5,654 bases of DNA from NCBI GenBank assembly GCA_035298385.1, contig DATGYC010000256.1, positions 1 through 5,654 on the forward strand. The letters run 5' to 3'. Made by a program: the position numbers and the translations under genes. Source of the stretch: DATGYC01 sp035298385. GTDB lineage: Bacteria > Bacillota > Sulfobacillia > Symbiobacteriales > Symbiobacteriaceae. Below are positions 1 to 5,272 of the stretch, one piece after another (position 1 is the first letter of the stretch; each line of letters begins with the position of its first letter). A model generated the notes under the pieces. The model did no database searches. It had not been told where the DNA came from and was given only the letters and a program-made list of their open reading frames with translations.

Positions 1-2821
1 AGGCGGCGCCCGTCGCCCCGGTCAGGAGGGCGAAGAAGGCCAGCCAGTACGGGGAGCGGTTGAAGAGGGCGTCGATCAAGACTGGGCTCAGGAGGGCGGC
101 CGCAAGCCACCAGCCCCCAACAGAGAGCTTCAGGAACTGCAACATATCCCCCGCAATCAGGGCGAGACCCCCAGCGGTGAAGATCGGGCCAAGGTTGCTC
201 TGGATCGTCTGGGCGAGCCCCACGCCCGGCATCAGGAGGAGGCGGGCGATCCAGACGAAGGGCGTCAGGATGACCAAGAGGGTCCGCTGGAGCGCATCGC
301 CAAAGGCCGAGGAGCTTGATTGCCGCAGCGTTAGAGCGATGTTCTGCAGCAGCAAGAGCATATTCCCGGCCAGTTGGGGTGGCGGCAGCGGCTGGGGCTG
401 CAGGCGGGTCGCGACCCAGCGCTCGATCAACCCGCTGGGCAGGGTCTGCCAGCGCTTCGCCTCCTGGACCGCCGCAGCCGGGCCGCTCGGCTTGGTCTTG
501 CGATTGCTGACGGGAAGGGCTTCGGCGGGCGCCAGCGCTGCTGCTACCTCACGGGCGGCACGGGGCGCCGTAGCGGCGATCGCCTCAGCGGAGACCAGCG
601 TGGGGAAGGCCTGGAGGATCTGGCGCCGGCGCAGGTCCAACGCCTGGCGGATGGCGGCCGGCCAGGACTCCTCGGCGGGCGGTTGCCCGTCCGGACCGGA
701 CTGGATCAGCCCGGACTCGAGGGCGACCATCCGGAAGAGCTGTTCGGCCGCGTCCAGGCGACCGCGCAGCATGTCGTTGAGGCGCCAGCCTTCATCTAAG
801 AAGGCGCCGAAATGCTCGAAGGCGTTTCCGGCCAACTTCTCCACGCCGGGAGTTGAGCCCCAGGTAGAGCCATCCGGGGAGAGACGGTAGAGCCGGATCG
901 GCTCGCACTCCAGGGAGCCGGCGTAACCGACGAGCGGCAGCAGGGTCAGGTCAGCCGTGGCAAAGCCGTCGTAGAGGCGATGGAGGAGATCGGCGTCCAG
1001 CACCAGGCGCGGCAGGACCTCGACCGGTTTGTCGGCGGCATCGTAGAGGGGGAAGGCATCCCGAGCGGCGGCGAGGGCCTCACGCTCCAGGGACTCGGCC
1101 TCCTGCTGAATCGTCTGGAGGGTCAGGCGCAGGGCGCCCGCCAAGACGGCCGGTGAGGAGGCGGGGGGCACCTCCAGAAGGGCAGCGATCACCCGCTTGC
1201 GCCCGCCGAGCCAGAGATCCAGGGCGGCCCAGATCAGCCGCCAGAACTCGGTGAGGGCGGCGGGGCTCTTGGGGCGCGTATCGGCCCGGTACCGGCGGTT
1301 GACGCGGTCGATCAGGAAGAGGAGGCGCCGCTGGCCCCACTGCAGGTCGATCTGGGTCAGCAGGGAGAGGTCGCTGGCGTTGCCAGGGCGCAGGCCAAGG
1401 CTCCAGAGGACCTCGCTGATCAGGGCGGGGTTGGTGCGCTCGCGCTGCTCCAGGGCCTCTTCCAGCAGGTTCTGCAGCCACTCCCGCAGGGAGCGCAGCC
1501 GCAGGGAACGGTAGACGCTCTCCGCCGCTAGATCGAGGGAGGGGGCGACACTCTCCGTGATGGGATCGGGCGGGAGGGTATCGAGGCGCGCTGGGGCCTG
1601 CTCGTGGGCAGGGGACTCCTCGGGCGCCGCACTCTGGACGGCGGAGGCGATCTCGTGGTGCATGCCCAGCGCCCCCGCGGCGGCATCGCGCATGGCGGAG
1701 CGCATGGCCATGGGCGGCATGCCGTACTCCGCACGCACCACCGCCTCCTCCAAGGCACACAGGGCGCCGTCAAGGCGGGTCCGCTCCTCGTTCAAGGCAG
1801 CCAGGCGTCCAAGCTCCTCCTGGATGTCCTGGGCCATGGGCAGGGAGACCCCGGAGAGGGCGGCCTGGATGGCGGTCGGAGCGGTCGCCTCCTTACGCTG
1901 ACCGAGGCTCGGGTCGGGCTCCAGATAGGCCAGCACCCGGATCACGGGGAGGAGGGCGCCCCGCTGGGAGAGTTGCTGGACGACCGGCTCGAACGGCTTG
2001 TTGGCCAGGATGCCGCCGTCGGAGAACCAGACCTTGTCAGCGGTGATCCCCTGCAGGAGGGGAAGATGGGCGGCTTCGGCATCGGCCTGGGTGATCTCGA
2101 CCGCCGGGAAGACGCCGGGGAAGGCAGAGGTCGCTTGCCCGACCTTACTGAGCGCCCGATTGCGGCGCTGGCGCAGATCCCCGGCCGGGGCTGAGATCTG
2201 GCAGTCGCCAGGGCGCCGCTTCAGGCGGAAGACCCACTTGTGGGCGATGCCCTCGAGCCGCTTGCCAGTCCGGTCCCGCTTGGTCCACAGATGCCCGTGC
2301 AGGTCGGTGGCGGTGACGAAGAGGTCGAGAATCGGGGTGAGGGCAGCCACCTCGGGGCGCCCGGCCTCCTCCAGATCACGCAGGACACCTTCCAACTTGG
2401 ACCGCAGGTACTCACCCGAGAGGAGGGATTTGACCTCTTTGTCGGCCAGCGCCAGCTTCTCGATCTGCGCGGCCTCGGCCCAGAGCGTCTGGAGCGGGCC
2501 AAGGTCAGGGGCGCCACTGGCCAGCGCTTTGGCCAGCATCAACCCGTTCAGGCCACCCGCTGAGGTTCCCGCGATCACATCGACGATCACGTCGAACCCC
2601 GAAAGGGTAAGTAGGTCCGTATAGGGATTAGTCAGTCGCTCCGCCTCGGCCCACGGAGAGTTCGGTCCCTGCCCATCACCGTCGGGGGTAAGAGCGCGCG
2701 CGTTCGCTGCCCGCACCAGGGCGAGGATCTCTTGGGCCATGCCGTTCATGTAGACGGCAAGGGAGGCCCCGCCGTAGAGAACGAGGGCGAGCCGGAGCTG
2801 GGCACGGAGCGGAGTAGTCAT
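1..2821 (-). CDS. Large patatin-related membrane-anchored lipase-like protein (TIGR03607/DUF3376 type), C-terminus cut by window edge
   Basis: The reverse frame is open without a stop from ATG (2819-2821) to base 1, giving 940 residues and continuing beyond the window. Seen: residues 11-27 carry the family-type glycine turn LALVLYGGASLAVYMNG (likely oxyanion hole). GTSAGG at 85-90 gives the nucleophile Ser87 in a GxSxG elbow. WFSDGG at 265-270 supplies Asp268 of the Ser-Asp dyad. A charged, variable middle follows, then GWRLNDMLRGRLDAAEQL near 678-695, which resembles the conserved tail motif of the bacterial patatin-related/DUF3376 family. From about 845 to 940 there are several hydrophobic stretches (about 847-870, 878-895, 903-920, 925-940), suggesting membrane anchoring. 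Known: patatins are Ser-Asp acyl hydrolases acting on lipids, but this large subfamily has no established substrate. A GGGG-type ribosome binding site lies 8 bases before the ATG, and the gene has its own promoter downstream of the signal peptidase terminator. The fold call is firm; the lipid substrate is inference. Confidence 0.9.
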   Translation of the reverse strand, partial: MTTPLRAQLRLALVLYGGASLAVYMNGMAQEILALVRAANARALTPDGDGQGPNSPWAEAERLTNPYTDLLTLSGFDVIVDVIAGTSAGGLNGLMLAKALASGAPDLGPLQTLWAEAAQIEKLALADKEVKSLLSGEYLRSKLEGVLRDLEEAGRPEVAALTPILDLFVTATDLHGHLWTKRDRTGKRLEGIAHKWVFRLKRRPGDCQISAPAGDLRQRRNRALSKVGQATSAFPGVFPAVEITQADAEAAHLPLLQGITADKVWFSDGGILANKPFEPVVQQLSQRGALLPVIRVLAYLEPDPSLGQRKEATAPTAIQAALSGVSLPMAQDIQEELGRLAALNEERTRLDGALCALEEAVVRAEYGMPPMAMRSAMRDAAAGALGMHHEIASAVQSAAPEESPAHEQAPARLDTLPPDPITESVAPSLDLAAESVYRSLRLRSLREWLQNLLEEALEQRERTNPALISEVLWSLGLRPGNASDLSLLTQIDLQWGQRRLLFLIDRVNRRYRADTRPKSPAALTEFWRLIWAALDLWLGGRKRVIAALLEVPPASSPAVLAGALRLTLQTIQQEAESLEREALAAARDAFPLYDAADKPVEVLPRLVLDADLLHRLYDGFATADLTLLPLVGYAGSLECEPIRLYRLSPDGSTWGSTPGVEKLAGNAFEHFGAFLDEGWRLNDMLRGRLDAAEQLFRMVALESGLIQSGPDGQPPAEESWPAAIRQALDLRRRQILQAFPTLVSAEAIAATAPRAAREVAAALAPAEALPVSNRKTKPSGPAAAVQEAKRWQTLPSGLIERWVATRLQPQPLPPPQLAGNMLLLLQNIALTLRQSSSSAFGDALQRTLLVILTPFVWIARLLLMPGVGLAQTIQSNLGPIFTAGGLALIAGDMLQFLKLSVGGWWLAAALLSPVLIDALFNRSPYWLAFFALLTGATGAA

Positions 2822-2829
2822 AGAAGTGT

Positions 2830-2838
2830 CCCCTTTCC
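2830..2838 (-). promoter_or_regulatory. Ribosome binding site of the patatin-related gene
   Basis: The reverse strand reads GGAAAGGGG, ending 8 bases before the ATG at 2821. This purine run, and the patatin glycine turn starting only ten residues later, support this ATG over the internal Met codons at residues 25 and 28. Confidence 0.65.
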
Positions 2839-2854
2839 GGAATCTCGTCTTTAT

Positions 2855-2883
2855 ATGATATTCGTAATAGTTTGTACATGCAA
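2855..2883 (-). promoter_or_regulatory. Probable sigma-70 type promoter of the patatin-related gene
   Basis: On the reverse strand TTGCAT (2878-2883) is followed after 17 bases by TATCAT (2855-2860). The -10 box matches five of six consensus positions and the -35 box three of six. The segment is distinctly AT-rich against a GC-rich background and sits between the upstream terminator and the start codon, giving a leader of roughly 25-30 bases. A second TATAAA lies just downstream and could be an alternative -10. The promoter is inferred from pattern and position only. Confidence 0.6.
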
Positions 2884-2897
2884 GGGACTATCGTCCC
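2884..2897. repeat. Short perfect inverted repeat upstream of the patatin promoter
   Basis: GGGAC-TATC-GTCCC is a perfect 5-bp inverted repeat with a 4-base spacer, lying immediately upstream of the proposed -35 box. It could be a small operator or part of the read-through transcript from the signal peptidase gene. It is short enough to be chance in GC-rich DNA. Confidence 0.3.
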
Positions 2898-2908
2898 GCG
2901 AGCGGCAT

Positions 2909-2943
2909 AAAAAGGGGCGCCCGCCATGGCTGGCGGACGCCCC
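2909..2943 (-). terminator. Rho-independent terminator of the signal peptidase gene
   Basis: Read on the reverse strand, GGGGCGTCCGCC (2932-2943) pairs with GGCGGGCGCCCC (2914-2925) around a six-base loop, with one internal mismatch, and is followed directly by TTTTT (2909-2913). It begins 17 bases after the TAA of the signal peptidase gene. The T-run lies only on the minus-strand exit side, so it acts in that direction. It separates signal peptidase transcription from the patatin-related gene. Confidence 0.9.
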
Positions 2944-2960
2944 TCTGTGTGGAACGGTGC

Positions 2961-3488
2961 TTACTTGACGGTACCGATGCGGGCCAGCGGCCAGACCCGG
3001 AAGACGACCCGGGCCGAGACGCTCTTCTTCTCCAGGAAGCCCCAGATGTGGCTGTCGTTCGAGTGACGGCGATTGTCGCCCATCACGAAGAGGTAGCCCT
3101 CGGGCACCCGCTGTGGGCCCCATGAGTAGTCGGGCGCCTCAGCGATGTAGGGCTCGGTCAGGGCGGTCCCGTTGACGTAGACCTTACCGCCTTCGATGCG
3201 GATCTCATCCCCCGACTCACCGATCACCCGCTTGACGTAGGGCACGTCCGTCGGGCCGGCGGCAGGGGGCGGGTCGAAGATCACGATGTCGTCCCGCTTG
3301 GGCTCCCGGATGTAATAGGTGATCTTATCCGTCCAGAGGCGGTCACCAATCAGGAGCGTTGGCTCCATCGACTCGGAGGGGATCTGCCGCATCCGGCCGA
3401 TGAAGGCTGTCACGAAGAGGAAGATTAGGATCCCGAGGAGGATCTCCTTCAGATAGGACCAGGCCACGCGCAGGCTGTGGTTGTTCAC
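2961..3488 (-). CDS. lepB: Signal peptidase I (type I leader peptidase, family S26)
   Basis: Removes signal peptides from exported preproteins at the outer face of the cytoplasmic membrane, after Sec or Tat translocation. Numbered from the GTG start (175 residues): one N-terminal membrane segment at about 11-31 (LLGILIFLFVTAF core); box B IPSESMEPTL at 36-45 with nucleophile Ser40; RDDIVIF at 65-71; box D PYVKRVIGESGDEI at 83-96 with general base Lys86; box E GDNRRHSNDSHIWG at about 137-150. In box E the usual Arg of the SxDSR signature is His. The length fits compact one-anchor bacterial enzymes. The frame is open further upstream to a TTG at 3566, but the GTG at 3486-3488 has a GGAGGG ribosome binding site 8 bases before it and leaves a normal short cytoplasmic tail. 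It is divergent from the lyase gene and ends at a strong terminator. Identity is near certain; the start is likely. Confidence 0.95.
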   Translation of the reverse strand: MNNHSLRVAWSYLKEILLGILIFLFVTAFIGRMRQIPSESMEPTLLIGDRLWTDKITYYIREPKRDDIVIFDPPPAAGPTDVPYVKRVIGESGDEIRIEGGKVYVNGTALTEPYIAEAPDYSWGPQRVPEGYLFVMGDNRRHSNDSHIWGFLEKKSVSARVVFRVWPLARIGTVK

Positions 3489-3490
3489 GT

Positions 3491-3531
3491 ACTTATCCCT
3501 CCGGACCGTGGTGAAAGGGCGACTTATCCCT
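3491..3531. repeat. 10-bp direct repeat in the signal peptidase leader
   Basis: ACTTATCCCT occurs at 3491-3500 and again at 3522-3531, start to start 31 bases, close to three helical turns. The proximal copy overlaps the signal peptidase ribosome binding site. The distal copy also forms the right arm of a small hairpin (AAAGGG at 3514-3519 pairing with CCCTTT at 3527-3532). It could be a paired protein-binding site or leader structure; chance is possible. Confidence 0.4.
3497..3502 (-). promoter_or_regulatory. Ribosome binding site deciding the GTG start of signal peptidase I
   Basis: The reverse strand reads GGAGGG, then eight bases, then GTG (3486-3488). This near-ideal Shine-Dalgarno site favours the 175-residue product over the 201-residue reading from the upstream TTG at 3566. 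Confidence 0.75.
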
Positions 3532-3569
3532 TTAGAGTTCGCTCTTCGTTCGCCAGATACCTCCAAGGC

Positions 3570-3599
3570 TTTCCATAAGGATATTCTCTCAGGTAGAAT
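3570..3599 (+). promoter_or_regulatory. Possible promoter of the PLP-enzyme gene
   Basis: TTTCCA (3570-3575) is followed after 18 bases by TAGAAT (3594-3599), matching four and five of six consensus positions. Transcription would start near 3606, leaving a leader of about 45 bases before the GTG at 3652. The region is AT-richer than its surroundings. No comparably clear promoter was seen for the divergent signal peptidase gene. Confidence 0.5.
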
Positions 3600-3639
3600 A
3601 GGTAGCGTTGGTCTCGATCGATGTCTGTCCCTCAGAGAT

Positions 3640-3643
3640 GGAG
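3640..3643 (+). promoter_or_regulatory. Ribosome binding site favouring the GTG start at 3652
   Basis: GGAG lies 8 bases before GTG at 3652. A second GGAG at 3645-3648 is too close (3 bases) to serve this start. The next in-frame ATG (3670) has only a weak CAGCGG upstream, and earlier in-frame starts would lie at or before the proposed promoter. Confidence 0.55.
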
Positions 3644-3651
3644 TGGAGTTT

Positions 3652-4923
3652 GTGACGATCTGGCAGCGGATGATTCCAGGGTGCCCCGAATGGCTGGCGC
3701 AAGTCGCCGAAGGTGCCCGTACGCAGGTGCAACCCCGGTGGACGACCGTTGATGAACTCGTTCTGCTGAACCAAGCAAAGGTCCTGGGCGCCTTCCAGGC
3801 CGAGAACGTGGCTGATGTACACTTCGCCGCCTCGACCGGCTATGGCTACTCCGACATGGGGCGCGAGAAGATCGAGGCGGTATTTGCCCGCGTCTTCGGA
3901 GCGGAGGCGGGACTCGTGCGGGTCCAGTTCGCCTCCGGTACGCATGCGATCGCCTGTGGGCTCTTTGGTGCGCTGAAGTCAGGGCAGAAGCTGGTAGCGG
4001 CGGCGGGGGCGCCCTATGACACCCTGCGGCAGGTGATCAGCGGCCAGCCCGGTTCGCTGACCGACTGGGGCGTTGAGTATCAGGAGGTCCCGCTGTGCGC
4101 GGACCTGACCGTCGACATCCCGGCCGTGGCCGAGGCGGCGAAGACGGCCCACGTCGTCTTCATCCAGCGGAGCCGGGGCTACTCGCTCCGCCCGACCCTT
4201 TCGATTGAACGGATCGGTGAGATCATCACCGCCGTGAAGCAGGCCAACCCGGCGGCGATCTGTGTCGTGGACAACTGCTACGGTGAGTTCACGGAGGAGC
4301 TGGAGCCGCCCCAGGTGGGCGCGGACCTGACCTGCGGTTCGCTGATCAAGAACGCGGGCGGTGGCATCGCCCCGACGGGCGGCTACGTGGTGGGGCGCCC
4401 GGAGTTGATCGAGCGGGTGGCAGCCCGGCTGATCGCCCCGGGGATCGGCTCCGAGGTGGGCGCCAACCTGGGCGTCAATCGGCTCTTCCTGCAGGGGCTC
4501 TTCCTGGCGCCGCATATCACGGGTGAGGCGATGCGGGGCGCCCAGTTCACGGCCGCCTTCTTCGCACGGCTCGGCTACGGGGTACGGCCCCGCTGGGATG
4601 AGCGGCGGTCCGACCTGGTTCAAGCGGTGGAGTTGGGGAGCGGTCCGGCCCTGGTCGCCTTCTGTGAGGCGGTCCAGGCTGCGTCGCCGATCGATGCGCA
4701 TGTGCGGCCGGAGCCGTGGGCGATGCCGGGGTATGATGACCCGGTGATCATGGCGGCGGGGACGTTTGTGATGGGCTCTTCGATCGAGTTGTCGGCGGAT
4801 GGGCCGATGCGGGAGCCTTATGTGGTCTACTTCCAGGGTGGGCTGACTCGTGAGCATGTGGTGATCGCGGCAGTGCGGTCGGCAGCGTATCTGGTTTCCA
4901 AGGGGCTCTTGGCTTCTAGGTAG
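3652..4923 (+). CDS. PLP-dependent enzyme of the YnbB / 'methionine gamma-lyase family' (PF06838, old name aluminium resistance protein)
   Basis: A complete 423-residue fold-type I PLP enzyme of cytosolic type, with no signal peptide or membrane segment. Numbered from the GTG: STGYGYSDMGRE at 61-72, SGTHAIACGLFG around 95-106, QRSRGYSLRPTL at 172-183, CVVDNCYGEFTEELEP at 204-219 with Asp207 as the likely pyridine-nitrogen partner, GSLIKNAGGGIAPTGGY at 229-245 with Lys233 as the likely Schiff-base lysine, IAPGIGSEVGANLG at 261-274, and PEPWAMPGYDDPVIMAAGTF around 353-372. The length matches the family (about 420). Known: members are annotated as methionine gamma-lyases (methionine to methanethiol, 2-oxobutanoate and ammonia), yet the true substrate of most is not established. 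The frame is open upstream to 3481, but the proposed promoter and ribosome binding site support the GTG at 3652. It stands alone, divergent from the signal peptidase gene. Family assignment is very firm; the reaction is tentative. Confidence 0.93.
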   Translation: MTIWQRMIPGCPEWLAQVAEGARTQVQPRWTTVDELVLLNQAKVLGAFQAENVADVHFAASTGYGYSDMGREKIEAVFARVFGAEAGLVRVQFASGTHAIACGLFGALKSGQKLVAAAGAPYDTLRQVISGQPGSLTDWGVEYQEVPLCADLTVDIPAVAEAAKTAHVVFIQRSRGYSLRPTLSIERIGEIITAVKQANPAAICVVDNCYGEFTEELEPPQVGADLTCGSLIKNAGGGIAPTGGYVVGRPELIERVAARLIAPGIGSEVGANLGVNRLFLQGLFLAPHITGEAMRGAQFTAAFFARLGYGVRPRWDERRSDLVQAVELGSGPALVAFCEAVQAASPIDAHVRPEPWAMPGYDDPVIMAAGTFVMGSSIELSADGPMREPYVVYFQGGLTREHVVIAAVRSAAYLVSKGLLASR

Positions 4924-4938
4924 ACCTTTGCTTCCAAT

Positions 4939-5055
4939 GCCGCCGGGGCGGGCGGGTTTGGGCGCCCCTCCGCTCCTAGCCCGATCTAAGCACTCACTTG
5001 AGCATTGACGATGATCGGAATGTCGCTCCAGGGCGCCCAAACCCGGGACGGCGGC
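4939..5055. repeat. 117-bp nested inverted repeat in the lyase-DUF456 spacer
   Basis: The 14-mer GGGTTTGGGCGCCC (4954-4967) is perfectly inverted as GGGCGCCCAAACCC (5031-5044). Outside it GCCGCC (4939-4944) pairs with GGCGGC (5050-5055) across unequal internal bulges of 9 and 5 bases. Inside it CCGATC (4981-4986) pairs with GATCGG (5013-5018). The left arm can alternatively fold on itself (GGGGCG 4945-4950 with CGCCCC 4963-4968). No T-run follows either arm and no flanking target duplication is visible, so it is neither a standard terminator nor a provable insertion element. It begins 16 bases after the lyase stop. A structured 3' UTR, a small RNA or a MITE-like repeat are all possible. Confidence 0.6.
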
Positions 5056-5071
5056 AGAACTTCGCTCTCCC

Positions 5072-5087
5072 CTGCATGCGCGTGCAG
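5072..5087. repeat. Small hairpin-forming inverted repeat
   Basis: CTGCA (5072-5076) and TGCAG (5083-5087) flank TGCGCG. It lies between the large inverted repeat and a G/T-rich stretch (about 5101-5150) in which I see no gene. It is short and could be chance, but it adds to the run of foldable elements in this spacer. Confidence 0.3.
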
Positions 5088-5160
5088 CAGTCGACCACCC
5101 TCCTTTTTGGGCTGGCGTTTGGGTATGGTCTGGCTTGGTGGCTTATTTGTGGCAGAATAA

Positions 5161-5194
5161 GGAGGGCCGCCTTGGTTTGCCAAGGCGGCTCTCT
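5161..5194 (+). terminator. Strong hairpin, possible terminator or attenuator between the lyase and DUF456 genes
   Basis: GCCGCCTTGG (5166-5175) and CCAAGGCGGC (5180-5189) form a perfect 10-bp stem around a TTTG loop. In RNA the stem extends to 15 pairs (GGAGG with TCTCT, two of them G-U). Downstream on the plus strand comes CTCTGGCTAATTCC, not a clean T-run. On the minus strand the exit is CCTTATTCT, slightly better, but no minus-strand gene ends here. Its place about 240 bases after the lyase stop and 78 bases before the DUF456 start suggests end-of-transcript or leader function. The hairpin itself is certain; termination is inferred. Confidence 0.5.
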
Positions 5195-5224
5195 GGCTAA
5201 TTCCCTCGACAATCTGACATGCCC

Positions 5225-5245
5225 GGCAGGGAGAACCGCCCTGCT
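5225..5245 (+). other. Leader hairpin just upstream of the DUF456 gene
   Basis: GCAGGG (5226-5231) pairs with CCCTGC (5239-5244) around AGAACCG, plus one outer G-T pair, ending 27 bases before the ATG. TTCCC after it is not a terminator tail. It lies close to the ribosome binding site and could influence translation or be a remnant structure. I found no convincing promoter between 5056 and 5272. Confidence 0.35.
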
Positions 5246-5263
5246 TCCCGTACATTAGGAAGA

Positions 5264-5272
5264 GAGGTGATC
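5264..5272 (+). promoter_or_regulatory. Extended Shine-Dalgarno site of the DUF456 gene
   Basis: GAGGTGATC matches nine consecutive bases complementary to the usual 16S rRNA 3' end and abuts the ATG at 5273. The GAGG core is 5 bases from ATG 5273 and 8 from GTG 5276, so initiation at the second codon is a real alternative. Confidence 0.75.

Noticed and set aside
60..890. 276-codon open frame on the plus strand, with others at 316-510, 374-799, 1197-1514, 1557-1901, 1604-2194, 1998-2624 and 2240-2563
   Set aside because: All lie antisense to the patatin-related gene, whose frame carries recognisable motifs throughout. Their products are Arg/Ala/Gly-rich low-complexity readings typical of GC-rich antisense frames.
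1..2821. Patatin domain as a CBASS (CapV-type) defence effector
   Set aside because: CapV proteins are much shorter and are encoded next to a CD-NTase. Here the neighbour is a signal peptidase, no nucleotidyltransferase is in the window, and the long middle region and membrane tail fit the patatin-related/DUF3376 family. Genes beyond the left edge are not visible.
2961..3566. Signal peptidase start at TTG 3566 (201 residues)
   Set aside because: It adds a charged N-terminal tail without family support, while the GTG at 3488 has a GGAGGG site at ideal spacing.
3979..5040. 353-codon open frame on the minus strand opposite the lyase gene
   Set aside because: The product is an Arg/His/Pro-rich reading without domains, exactly opposite a conserved PLP-enzyme frame. 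GC-rich codon bias suppresses stops there.
5228..5244. AGGGAGAACCGCC resembles the T-box antiterminator motif (AGGGTGGNACCGCG)
   Set aside because: The UGGN bulge needed to bind the tRNA acceptor end is missing, no specifier stem was recognised upstream, there is no following terminator with a T-run, and the downstream gene is DUF456 rather than an amino acid or tRNA-charging gene.
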